A DNA stretch of 64,000 bases, taken from assembly GCA_948567375.1 (NCBI GenBank), contig OX419758.1, positions 40,429,001 through 40,493,000 on the forward strand, in the 5' to 3' direction. Below, piece by piece: positions 1-12,117 of the stretch (its first letter is position 1; each line of letters begins with the position of its first letter). This stretch comes from Lunularia cruciata (taxonomy: Eukaryota; Streptophyta; Marchantiopsida; Lunulariales; Lunulariaceae). The translations under genes and the position numbers were made by a program. Below the pieces are notes generated by a model, which had not been told where the DNA came from, ran no database searches, and saw nothing but the letters and a program-made list of their open reading frames with translations.

Positions 1-2422
1 TGTGAACTCTCCGGTAGCTCGCTTTAGGTCAGTTTGTACTTCGTCCTCCAACTCCAGTTGACTCATACCCTGCGTAGATTATAGATATTGTTAGCTCAGT
101 ATAATAAGTCAAGCTGGAGAAATTTTTAGAACATGACTATATAGAAATGAGTAACAGAACACAAAGGGCTACATATCATCTGGTAGAAACCAACCTTGCA
201 CTATCAGATACATCCAAGGGTAATTCAATCAAGTTCCTTATACACTCAAGCATTGTCATTAGATCTCCGATGGCACAAAGACAGTGACGTGGTAGGTGAT
301 AGGCGAGATAAACAAGCAAGAGAGGAATAGGATCCTGGTTGATCTTTATTACCTTTCTACTCTTGAGATGATGGAAATCGATAAGATCATCTGGCTGCGA
401 GTTGGAAACTTGCGCCTTGGCCTTAGACTCTTCTGTCTCACGGTGCTGTTTCTCAGTGATCATCTTCACGAAGCTCTCGCGGCAGTACTTCAACCACACT
501 GTTCTCATGACATCGTCAGGGCTTGAGAGGATTCTAACACACAGAGAGATTCGATCGTATGAATCATCGTCAATTGGATGAGGTAAGACGTGAGATTGTC
601 CCAGTCTGAGTATGGAGACCAGGATGAGAAGGATGTCAGCTGTCACTTTGTTAACTTTAACAGCATTAGTGCAAACTTCCTCGTAACGCAGTGCGAGCTT
701 TGTCAAAGTGGTGGAAATGACTGCTCCCAAGAAGAAATCTCCCGTTAATAAAATTCCTCTCAGATTTGCAGAAACCCCTGATCCTCCTCCGGACAGAGGT
801 ACAGAGATGGCAATTTCTGCAGCAGCACTTTGACTGGCATAAGTTCCATCAGCAAGAACAGCTGGCCGCTTGGATGAAGCTGATGAGACTGGGGCGGGGA
901 GATTAGTTCCCTTTGTGCTTTGAGTAGCCCCCTTGCCAGCTTCGGCTTCTGTTCCTTCATCAGCAACGGTGAAGAATGGAAGCTCCCCGAGCAATTGCTT
1001 GATGGTCATGATTCCACTCTCTACTTCAGGCAAGGATATGCAGTACTCTCCAACTATCCACAAAGCACAAGTACACACCCTTGAGGACCGGATCTGGTAG
1101 AATGTATCCAGAAGCCTGGTGATGATTGACTCCCGGAGCTTCGGGTTCGTCTCAATAATCTCTCTGACAAAGAAGACGACGTCAACAGCCGAGGCAGTGT
1201 TGCTGTCCCCCAAAAAGTCCATCAGCAAGTGAACAACAGTGCTGGCCACTTCGGGGAACTTTAGAGCACAAGAGTGGATTGCCTGAACGAGCATCTGTCT
1301 GTACTCTCCATTCTTCTCCAATTCCTGGCTTTGGGTTTTAACCACTTCCTTCTTTAGAGTCATAACGACCTCATCGATGTTTCTTGGAGTGATCAGATCT
1401 AGGGCAATGTCCAGGGTCTTTCTCCTGATGTCAAGATTCGGGCTAGAAAGAGCCCTCAATACATCCATAATCATTTCAACCATGACCTCCCTGTGGGAAG
1501 CCTTCAGCTCCTGCAGGCGATCTAGCACTATCAATTTGACATTGTTGTCACTTTGAGACAAAAGAAGTTGGCAGTATGTATTTGCAGCAGCCCGGATTGC
1601 TGTAGGAGCCGAGGATAGAGAGACCAAAGTGCCAGCACACTCATACATGACCGCGGTTGAAGGGGAGTTGAGAAGAGAGATGATAATCTTGATGTATTTT
1701 CCCTTTTCCCCAGGACTCGTCCTGCACACCTTCCTGACGAGCTCCAATACCACCATTTGCAAAATATCTCCCCATCCAGAGACACTCTCCAGATGGCTCA
1801 GAAGATAGCTAACAGCTCTATCTTGCGCACAAGTATAGAGCATCAAGAATGCATTCCTCCTAGAGGAAAGATCTTGCTCAGTGGAAAGAGTCTTCTCTAT
1901 CATCTCAGGAGCATCACACAGCAAATGCTCACCCTGAGGCAGCTTGTAAATCGCCATCATTGCCAGGATAGCGTTCCTCCTCACGAATGCGTGACGGTGT
2001 TCCAAATTAGCTAAGATTGAAGGAATCAAGGGCTCAATCAACTCAGCCTCATTTAATCTAGAAAGAAATCGAAGAGTCACACCTCTGATATACTCATTCG
2101 GGTGCTGCAAGTTGTTCCTCAGATTCTGGCAGATCAGAATCATCTCCGGCAAAATCTTTCCTTGAGCATCTGTTTTGTCAATGATCTCCAGGTACAGCAG
2201 CAGTAACTTCTGGATCGTATGATCCGTCGACGGGAGCACGTAGCGCACAATCGTGATGAAAAGCTGCGGCAGAGTTTCCCCGTTTAACAGCAGCATCACC
2301 GCCTTCTTCATGGCCTCTACCTTTTTGGTCGTATCACTCCCTTCCAGCCATTCCTTGATCTCATTGGCAAGGGCGGGCGTGCCCTTGTCGAAGTGCACCA
2401 GCAGTGTACATGTCTTCTCCAT
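1..2422 (-). CDS. COPB: Coatomer subunit beta (beta-COP), 3' part outside window
   Basis: Beta-COP is a COPI coat subunit acting in Golgi-to-ER and intra-Golgi vesicle traffic. Exon 1 (2422-353, 690 codons, start MEKTCTLLVHFDKGTPALAN) covers the adaptin-like HEAT-repeat N-terminal region, with the recognisable stretches NLRNNLQHPNEYIRGVTLRF and SPNLDIRRKTLDIALDLIT. After ...DDLIDFHHLKSRK the frame meets an AG/GTAATA donor. Reading on gives 58 foreign residues, so the 748-residue open frame overruns into intron. The intron is 352-70 (283 bp, GT-AG). Exon 2 starts at 69 in phase 0 with GMSQLELEDEVQTDLKRATG, the conserved beta-COP continuation, and runs off the left edge. About 713 of an expected ~950 residues are visible and no frame damage is seen. 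Having one 2-kb first exon is a distinctive gene structure. Confidence 0.97.
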
Positions 2423-3280
2423 CGCTACAGCTTCACTTCACTTCCCTATATCGTATCAAAACTCCTTCCTCCCGTACTCCTCTCAGGCGCCTTCAGCTCC
2501 TCAAAGGCCCTTCCCTACTCAGCAACCCGAGCGCTTCTCCATAGATCTCTTGTCGCGCAATCTCACAACTCCTCCTGTCACCAATTTACACCACACCACA
2601 CAAAACCTTAACCTCTCGGGTCCACCAAAATTCGACTCAACCTCGCCACAACTGCCTGGAATACATCAAAATGCCCACTTCTCTAATCAATAACACTAGT
2701 GCACAGATCTATTTCCCCAATCTCACAACTCCTCCTGTCGCCACCAATTTACAAGACCGCAACACACAAGACCTCAAGGGCTAAAGTGGACACAAAAACG
2801 GCGAAAACTCCACCGAAACGGGGTTGGAGAAGCTCAAAATGCGCACCCAAACGTACTCATCAAAGCCACGGGCACAGATCTGGAAGCGATTCGAGCAACG
2901 CGGAGATTGATCGATCGAAGTTGACTGAGGCTGTGCCGAGCAGATCAGAGGGCGAGCTCGGCCTTCTCAGGGAAAGTAGACTGAGGGGACAAGGAGCAGG
3001 TCGCGAGGTAGGAACTGCCCGAAGTGGAAGCACGAAAGAAGGTCCAGCCCCGACGGGCAGGGAAGGGAACAAACGGGAAGAGGGTCCGTGGGAAGGACGT
3101 GGAGTGGGCGGTCCCACCCTTCACGAGCCTGTTTCCCGCATGATTTTCCTTTCTTCGCCCCCCTTCCATTATTTTCCCACTTTTCCTCCCTCCCGAAGAA
3201 AGAAACCTCTCGTTGCACCGTCGTTGCACATTGCGCTCCACACTCGCAGTGTAACGCTCATGAAGTTGTAAAAACTGCAT
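2423..3280. promoter_or_regulatory. Upstream region of COPB (5' UTR/promoter, not resolved)
   Basis: This is more GC-rich than the flanking DNA and contains pyrimidine-rich tracts in the COPB antisense orientation. Several overlapping ORFs of 60-190 codons on both strands lack family similarity and look like by-products of base composition. No TATA box could be assigned with confidence. Confidence 0.4.
2543..2765. repeat. Direct duplication upstream of COPB
   Basis: Two copies of a ~50-60 bp segment start at 2543 and 2705. Both begin AGATCT and share AATCTCACAACTCCTCCTGT followed by ACCAATTTACA; the shared core is offset by 160 bp (2559 vs 2719). Confidence 0.75.
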
Positions 3281-5226
3281 GACTCTCTCTCTCTTTTTTT
3301 CGTATGTGTCTTCTTTGCTTCCATCTTATGCCGTTCATTAGGGACTCTGTCATGTTTCGGTACACGAATTTGGCCCAAGTGCGTTCAAAGGCTAATAACA
3401 TTATGCTGAAATTTAAATATCACAATATGGGTGTGATGGGTGGACGTTACTACATGATTCTTTCGCCGGTCTCTGCATCTAATACTTCTCGCCTTAAATA
3501 ATCTGGAATTGTTTTACTCGTATCCTCCTCAAGTGTAGTTCAAAGTCTTGTCTTGTTGTTGCGACCTAAAGTTGTATGGACAGTTCTCATCAATCGTTGG
3601 GGTTCAGTTTCAGAAGTAAGAATGAGGCATAACCTTTTTTTTAACAATTCATCCATTGTTTTCCTGCAGATAAAAAGTGTAGTTAGATTTAAAGTATAAA
3701 GTATAGATTGACTCACAAATGCGAACTTTATAAAAACGACTTCAAAGAAAAAAGATGTTGAAGATACAGCTTAATAAGATCATGACGCCGCTTGTGAAGT
3801 GAGAAGACAATATTTTCGTTTTCAAGTGGTTCTAAAAATATATATATTATCCTCCAACCTTCAACCTTCAACCTTATTATCCTCCGTCCTTCAAGTGCAA
3901 ACAAGAAGGTACAAATTACAAGGAAATCTAACATATTTCATTGTCAACAGTACCCCTCACATCAGGTGGACAAGCGGCTGCAAGATCTCATTTTACATGG
4001 TCATTTTTGGATCATCGATACTCTATTTAATTCCAATACAAATAAGGTACTTACGATTGAATTAAATTTCAGTGGAATTTATAAGGATGCTTTTGGGTTT
4101 CCTACTCCATACATTTCTGGACAATAACATTCGGGTTTGAATTGGGGTATTACGGTAATGACTTTGTAAACCTTTCATATAAAGCTTAGGTGATTGGTTA
4201 GAAAATGGCCCACTAATATTACTATGATAAATTTGTAATATTCTCATATTTAGAAGGTGGCATAAGAAGTGAAGCTAAAGTTCTACCAGCATTAATCATA
4301 AGGAATTGAAAAAAATTTAAGTATTCACTAGTAAAAAAGCAATTAAATTTAAATGTGCACATTTTTTATCTTTAAAAGTTAATCAGGTGTTTATTTTCAT
4401 TCCAACTTGCGCATAAAGCATCGCTACAGGTTTTGAGGAGAGGTTTTTGCTTATTCTATTGTAGGTGTTCTAAATATTGGCTTCTTTCTTCTCAAATTGA
4501 AATTCTAAACATTATGCATCAAGTATCCTTTCATAACATCTCTAGATAGAGATTTAAGAATAATTTACAAAGCACCAACGCAAGAAGACGACGGCGACTA
4601 AACGACGTTGTAGGAAAAGAAGATAGGTAGGTAGAAATGGTAAGATTATGACAAGTGGTAAAGATGAGGACTGGAGGAGTGAAGACTTCATTTTTGGAGA
4701 GCTCTTGGTGAGATTGTATATATGAGAAGTAAATATTTTATTTTATTTTATGTTTTTTTTATTTTTATAAGTGAGACAAAATAAGCTAATAAGAATTGGT
4801 CATAAACTACTTTAATGTGTTAGGTTTTGATACATTTTCATAGTTAGCTAGAATGAACATTTAATACTCCTACTTTCATGTGGATTGAATCCAATATTAT
4901 TCTATATTTCATAGATACATTGGTAAAAATTATAAACTCTTATATGGATACTCTCAAGAATAGCTCCGGATATTTAATCACCATTAGAACAATAATGGAG
5001 TGTATAGGGAGATGATTTTATTTATAATCAACTCTAAGGACTTAATAAAGGTTTCTAACATGTATTATATTAATTAATAATACTGGTCATACAAACAAGA
5101 AAAAATGAAATATAGTTAAATTTTGTAAAAATAGTTTCAGAAAATAGAGGATTTGTTTCTATAAGATATTCATGATAGAAATACTTCATACTCTATAAAA
5201 TGGAGAAAACACAACCACTTGTGAGA
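3281..5226. other. AT-rich intergenic, no gene seen
   Basis: Only short random ORFs occur. A small tandem of CAACCTT lies near 3850. Nothing else could be supported. Confidence 0.6.
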
Positions 5227-5300
5227 GCAAGAAGGATAGGAAGACCCCATCAAGCCCTATATGGAAAAAGACAAAGGGAGTAAAATGGGGCTAAGCCCCA
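5227..5300 (+). repeat. Dispersed ~75-bp repeat, copy 1
   Basis: This matches the reverse complement of 36876-36948. Shared blocks are GAAGACCCCATCAAGCC-like and ATGGGGCTAAGCCCCA; the latter contains a 15-bp palindromic core (TGGGGC-TAA-GCCCCA, 5286-5300). Overall similarity by eye is about 80 percent. Its nature is unknown; it could be the end of an uncharacterised mobile element. Confidence 0.7.
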
Positions 5301-8300
5301 CTAGTATCGATGAGATTGGAGGAATCTGCCCTACAAAATTATTAGGTATGTAATGACACATGTAGAACTGTATATTTTACTACAGGTAAGTAAGTCTGCT
5401 AGTGATTTTTATGCTCAAATTGCTTATTTATCTTTTTCTTCCTATTATATGATTTATTGGATTTATATATACCATACTTGCTCATTCTTAGCTTGTATCT
5501 TCTATATTCTTGGTGTGTCTTGCATTTATGTAGAAGTATGTTTGGCTTATGTCATTGATTTACATGTTTAAGAAATATAATAAACATAAAATGTACTTTT
5601 TTGAAGTGGAACATGGTTGAAGTGTATTTATATTTTTTCGTAGTTTCAAATATGATATATTTGACCATTTATTTTTTAATAATCTACCATTTCATAATAA
5701 GATATCTTTGTTAAATTTTTAATACATAACTTAGTAATAGACCATGATTATGATATAAGAATGTAGCAGTTTTGAAGGAAAAATAATATTCTGTGCAATA
5801 ATAACTAAAATTTGGAGTCTAGAAATGTATATATGGTTGACTAGTTGTAGTTGATATGTATTTATGTAGAAGATATTATATCACATATTAGAATAATGTA
5901 ATTTTATAAAAAATTAAGTCAAAATTTAGAGTACTTTTTAAGTACATCACTCAAGAACTAATTCTCTAATGAGTATATAGTTCTTATGTCAACTCCTCAA
6001 TGTGGTTATATTTTCTTTTAAAAGTATGTCATATTTGCATATTAGAACAAGTTGATTGCTTAGCTTATGGTTCACAATCATTCTAATTATTGCACCTTCT
6101 TATAGAATGAAGGTTAATACCAACAATAATAAGAAATACCAATCTAATTTTAGTTCTTCAGCTATAATGTTGAACTATCTAATCTTTTATTTGATTTTGG
6201 TATATAAATTTTAGTAAGTTTTAACAAAGGTTTTTGAATCTATACTTAAATTCATTACTTTTAGTATTCAAAATTATGTTAATCCTCTCAATCATAAGAT
6301 AATGTTAAAAATACTATATATTATGGTGACCCACCTTTGCCGTATGAGAATAACATTATTTTCTTTTTAGTAAAATAGGAGCTAACAAGAAGCAATGTAA
6401 AAATTAGGAGACATAAGCAAAGGAATATTTGTTATTTTTTGCCAAACTTATAATATGGTTAGGACAATGCCTTTTGCCATATGGGTCTAAAGTTGGCATA
6501 CAAGGTATAGAACCACTCCAACATGTAACTTACAAAGACAAAGACAATCATAATCATTACAAGGATTGTTTTATTGTCATTGTGACCACAATTATCAAGT
6601 GGCAATTTGTAACTCTGAACCTCATGATCTTTGTAAGTACAAGCAAAACAATCTCACAATTGTACAAATATGAGGCGTATGATCTCAAGGACCGCTCCAA
6701 CATTGTACAGCCAAAGAATACAGGTTGAGATTTGAGTTAACAAGGGGTTTGATGATTGTCACATATTTCATGCCCAAGTGTTAATGCAAGCATTCAAGCA
6801 TCATGACTATACCACCAAAAACCAAAATCCAAAGAATTTGCCTCAAATGAAATGCTCTCAAGCCAAATGTGTGATTCTTTGCCAACTGCCACTATCAAAA
6901 CAGTTTGCACTATTATAAAATGGATACTTGTGCCATGGAGCAGAAATTTTTGAATAATCAATTTTTTATCACTTTGTCACCGTCTTGTTTTCACGAGAGC
7001 TCATTCTTGGAGTAGTGTAACTATGATACTCTGATAGTTTGTGCAATAGGGTATTTTTGGTTGTTTCTTGTGTTTGTACTCTATAAACAAGTGTCGCCAT
7101 GGCACATGAGAGGAAACAACAAGAAAAGCCCAAGATCATTAATAAAACTCTTGAAATTTCCTAGTAGGTACTTCATATCCAAGCCAAATACATCTAGAGT
7201 AGAAAATTGGACTTCTTGCTATGAAATTGGAATATATCCAATGTTTTTTTACAAGAATCCACAACAATAATTATTTAATCACAAAATTTCTAGGAGGTTA
7301 TTCTACATTTTAGACAAAAGATTATTTGCAATGAGTTCTTGGACATGAAGTCTATCTGTTTATAGATAGGTTTTTATAAAAAATTTATAGATACCCCCAT
7401 GATCATCATAGTTAAAACTCAAGACCAAGATAGATTATGCTTGTCAAGAAATAAAAATAAAAGATGGCTACTAAGTTTACTCCCTCAAAGGTCACATTTG
7501 CCAAGTTGTCACCAAAACAATCATGAAGTTATTCAAATTGAAACAAATAGCTTATGTCAATTAAACCAAGCTGTTTTCTTCCAACTCCTTCACAAGAGAA
7601 AACCAGTGAGTTGGGTACAAATGTTTTGTGAACAAGTTGCAAAACATAGAAATATCAACTAGCATATGAGAAGTATGTAAGTTCTAAGAAGTTCACACCA
7701 ATAGAAGAATTATACATTATGGCTAACATACATAAGAAGATCGTTGTTGCACAACCCAATATTCATGCTTCTTAGACATTCAAGTGATCAAGGGATCACC
7801 CAAAAAAAGTGGACGTAGAAGAAAAAACAAAGGAAACAAGGAAGACATGGACAAAGTAGGTCACTCAAGATCACAAACCACCTCAGGTCATAAGAAAATA
7901 ATTTCTAAGAATAATGATGGATTGGGAAGCAACAATTTGTTTACTCATATTTTTCACCTATCTTAAGGGATGTAGGGAATATTGGGGATTTGAATGACAA
8001 CGTATAGTTGTCTCAACTAGTAAACAAGAACAATAATAAGGGTAAAATCTAAGAGAAGAGTGAAAGAGACAAAGTAAGTTGATGAAGAGACCACTATCTC
8101 AACCATGAAAAAAGACGTCAAAGGAAGCAAAAATAGTGCTTAACTTCACCTTAGGAGCCTTGAGTAATGAAGCCAGGTTTTTTGGGAGGGAGTTGGATGA
8201 CAAGGCACATAGGAATGAACCATACTATGTTAACAAAGAACACAATCTGGATAAGGAACTACTTACAAAAGAAGTGGTCCTCAAAATGAAGGAGGAAGAG

Positions 8301-8955
8301 TCCACTAGAGGACAACTATAGAACAAGAGAGAGGATGCAAATGTGGCTAACAATATGGCCACAACTCACAAGGAAGATAACAAGAATCACAAGGATCAAT
8401 CCATAACTAAGCAATGAAGCAAGGCAAAGATTGATATTACAACAAAATACCTTCTCCATAAATTGGAGCACAAAGGTAACTAACTAGCTCTTGAAGTTGA
8501 TGATTGATGATGGCATATATTAGGGTGTTCTAGAAACAGTTTTGATGGATGTCTATGTGATAAATAACAAAATTTGTAACAATTTTTAGTAATCTATGTA
8601 ACAAAGATGAGGTTGTAATAAATGTATGGACCATAAATTGTGTTATGAGATATTTTGGGCAGGTGCATTCATTTATAAAACTCAAGCGCTATATTATGGA
8701 TGTTTAAGATTATTGTAATGAAATAAATTATTGTCAGAAGAGGTGACATGGTTTATTGAGAGGGTTGCTATGTTTTTTGGTGGGTGGGTCTTGGAGTAAG
8801 GTTTATGAAAATTTTTGGTGGATCCAAAATGCCGCTTTCAATTGTTCAAACCCAAATTCACCATTCAAGGTGCAAATGCTCCTTTTGTCAATAAACTAAA
8901 TGGTGGGATTTGTAGTTTCACATTAGTGTGGTGGTTCATTTCCATAGATTAGTGG
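5301..8955. other. AT-rich intergenic with decayed low-complexity coding-like DNA
   Basis: Very AT-rich to about 6.4 kb. From 6.4 to 8.5 kb the composition becomes coding-like, with A/G-rich sense-strand runs and short frames of 60-99 codons, but no family was recognised and stops are frequent. It is probably old transposon-derived DNA. Confidence 0.45.
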
Positions 8956-8959
8956 GGCA

Positions 8960-10310
8960 AAGGATAGCATGAGTTACAGAAAATGATCCGTGCTGCTCTA
9001 TAGCAACCAAGAAATTCATTGGGAGTCAAGGAATTTTACTCCAAAAGGGCAACAAAATTTTAGCAATAGGAGATCAAGTACCTTGTTGCAATATAGGAGG
9101 CTCAATCTTGGATGCAAATCCAAGACCTATAGACACAAATTTGGATTCGCAACCTGAAAAACCATTAGGGAAATTTGGGAAACTATTTAGGATGGCTTCT
9201 TCAATGCCTAGCAAACAAAAGAGGATGAACGGTTCCGTATAACAATGCACCATTATGGCCAAATATTGGATTATTTGGAGGACCTTGAGCACTTTGCATA
9301 GATTCATGGTTGGAATGGCAAAAAGCCCATTTAGAAATCCATTGCTTTAGTTTCATGGAAATATTTTTGATTTGGGAGGGGCAAGGATTTCCTACTTCTT
9401 TGATAGGTGACAAGCTTTACAAGAGATGGTTGAGGTACATGAAATTGTACAAAGAAACTCGAGAGCTGAAGAAAAATTCTATTGGAGAAGGCCTCACAGA
9501 TAAGGAATATGACAAAGGGTGGAGAACTATAGAAGATAAATTCAATAGAATGGGCCCACATTTTGCTAGAATGGAAGCCATGTTCAGGAAAAGAGCAAAC
9601 ATTAGTCCACCTACTATGGTAAGTTTGGGAGTTTTAAATCCTAATTCAAGTGAGGTTGGCATCAAGGAGGTCCATGAAGATGTAGAGGAGGGCTCTCAAT
9701 TCCCATCTCTGCCAAAGGTGGTACTCTTGGACTTGTGCCCCCCGGTTTGTCCCAAATATCTTAGAGGTGGAAGGTATACCTAGTGTTAACATGGATAATG
9801 GAATCTGATCACCCAAGGAGGAGTCACAATTTGTTGCACCAGTAGAGGACTCACCTTTCATTACACCACCTCCACTAACTTCTATAGGGGATAGGTGAGA
9901 GTGCACATTACTTGACAAAGAAGGTGAAAGTGACCCAAAGAGGAAAGAAGGTGGATTATCAACAAGTAAGGTATCTCGGATGTAACCTAGTATGTCATTG
10001 TCTCAAGATTTAGCAAAAATCACCATGTTGAAGGCTAATTCTATAAAATCCAAGGAAAGGTTACAACTAGTTGAACTAGAAGCCGCCAACATGAGAAAAG
10101 GGAGAAAACATTGGTGAAAATAGAAGCAAGTGTGTTAGATTAGAGATAAAGAAGATGAAAGTTGAAATTGAGAAAAAATTGAGTGTCAATCAAAGGAAAG
10201 CTAGGGCAGAAAAACACAAGTTCAAAGGAGATGAATTCAGAGTCAAAGTGCACTCATGCAATCAAAATGGGCCTCTTATGGGCAAGAAAATCTCACAAGG
10301 AAGTAAGCTA
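8960..10310 (+). pseudogene. Decayed ORF of unknown (probably transposon) origin
   Basis: The longest open piece is 9310-9783 (157 codons), with a charged helical stretch containing RWLRYMKLYKETRELKKNS. From about 9990 to 10260 a further frame reads as lysine/glutamate-rich, coiled-coil-like sequence broken by stops and small shifts (for example EIKKMKVEIEKKLSVNQRKA). I do not recognise a domain. A similar coiled-coil-like remnant lies at 22.6-23.4 kb, so both may come from one repeat family. Confidence 0.4.
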
Positions 10311-10629
10311 GTATTTTAACAAGTGCTAACTCAAGTACAACATGAAATCAATCGTTCTACTACAAGTTATATTTTGGAGCAAAAAATATCCTACTCCAAA
10401 TTTATCATACTCTAGTGATAGCAAATAATATATCACTACAATATAATCCAAGTATGTTTATAATAAAGATACACAAGTGCCCTCAGAACTGTCCGTGAGG
10501 CTTTCACCTCAAACTGCTTGTAACTCCGATCTCCACTTATTGCTATGAACTTTCAATCTTACAATTGAACATCTCTCCATGGATAAGTTAAATTGACTTG
10601 ATTATTACTCTCTAATATGACTATGAAGT

Positions 10630-10990
10630 GTGTTACCACTTATTGGTGCTTGATATTAGTGCCTAGTGGTGCCAACTCCTACCCAATACCAATAGATGCC
10701 GCATCCTAAAGTTTGCATTAAAGGCGAGTGGCGCCAATTGGGTTTGGGATGACATGCAATAGCACTTGTTGTTGCTATGTAATACCCAAAAGAGTTAGGT
10801 GACATGGATTAAGAAGTGCATGTAGACATCCAGTGCTGCTAGGTACCGCACCCCAAAGTGTGCATCAAAGTTGAGTTTGGCTGGTTGGGTTTAGGGTGAC
10901 AAAAAATGGTGCCTATTGTTTGTGAATGGCATGCATTGGTGCCATGTGACACCTTATTATAAAGTTTAGTAATGGTGCAAAGTGTCAAGG
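10630..10990. repeat. Degenerate GGTGCCA/TGGCACC-rich repeat tract
   Basis: Short imperfect units around GGTGCC, GTGGCGCC, AGTGCTGCTAGGT and GGTGACA recur every few tens of bases, without a strict period. Comparable tracts lie near 14480-14770 and 15830-15985. Confidence 0.45.
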
Positions 10991-11520
10991 CACAAGTGAT
11001 ACATATCACGTGAAAAGAGATATGAGAGTTTGACAAGGAGAAATCGAGAATGGAAATAAAAGTATGAGAAAGAATATGGTACATAAGATGTGTATAAATG
11101 GAGAGCCACTAAAGCTAGTCACTATGTTAGAGGAAAAGGAGGTGAAGAAGAAGAGGAAGATGCAACATGGTGTTTAATTGTTTCTACTACATCCTCAAGT
11201 TTGCATCGGTATACATGATGTTGAATCCTAAATGGACTCAATGATCACCAAAGGTGCCACTTGCTCTCATCCAAGTGTCGGTGCTTGATATTGCTAGCAA
11301 GAATGGAATATAGATCACTACTATAAGAACTCAATCTACTAGATGTCCATTCCTCTTCTGCCCAATTAACAACATGCTTGTCATCATGGACAAATCTATC
11401 CAAAGCACTCATCAAGGGGTCAAACGACCAAGTGTATGATGTTCTCTACGCCTTGTAAGGATGGAAGTGGGTAGGATGGATAACACCATGTGGATGGTTC
11501 CTATAGTAAGAGAGTGCATA

Positions 11521-12117
11521 TGTAATACCAATAGCTAGACATATTATCTAGAGGTGAAAATTAGCTTGGTAACATCTAGAAGGATGTTATATATGATAGA
11601 ATAAGTAGATTAGATAGAAGTATCACCAAAAGAGTACTTCTACAAATGGTGCAGGAATTGAAAATAGTTTGAAAACTTTAAAGCCAATTTTGGAGGCCTA
11701 AATGGATGAATTAGGCCTCAAAATGGTGCAAAATCTACCCACAAGGGTGGAAAGGTTAGCCTTTCCTTCACCTTGTTTGTCTCATCAAGAGCTTTCCAAC
11801 ATACCTCACCCATACAATTTTGAGATTCAAATAGGAAGATTCTTGAAAGATTCCTTTTGGTCAAAGCTTGTTTGACCAACCAGATAGGACCAGAATTGAC
11901 ATGTAACCCATGCATACATCTAATCTAAGGGTAGAGCTTGTTGACATATCATTGATCCATGTATTTGATCCAAGGGTGGAGCTTCCTTTGAGACAATCCT
12001 CTTTGCTATATAATAAAGACAAGGTGCTCATTTGAGGCATCTAAGTTTTGAGTGTGAAGCTTTGTGTTTCTTCTTCAAGGTTTCTCTTGGGGGTTCTCTT
12101 GTCCTCAAAACATTACA
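11521..12117 (+). mobile_element. Solo LTR of the element-A family
   Basis: It begins TGTAATACCAATAGCTAGAC and ends ...ATTACA, and is collinear with the LTRs of element A (52258-52997, 57986-58720), including the ACATCTAGAAGGATGTTA block, the TTAGGCCTC block, the GACCAACCAGATAGGACC block and a TATATAATAAAGA box. It is ~597 bp because it has one copy of a ~158-bp unit that is duplicated in A. No primer-binding site or internal domain follows. The flanking 5-mers (GCATA and ATATA) match only partly, so the target duplication is decayed or absent. Confidence 0.85.

Noticed and set aside
176-352. C-terminal 58 residues of the 748-codon COPB frame
   Set aside because: They follow a GT donor directly after the conserved HLKSRK and are unrelated to beta-COP; the true continuation is at 69-1.
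2699-3271. 190-codon ORF upstream of COPB on the + strand
   Set aside because: Charged, low-complexity composition, overlapping ORFs on both strands, no recognisable domain; best explained as GC-rich promoter/UTR sequence.
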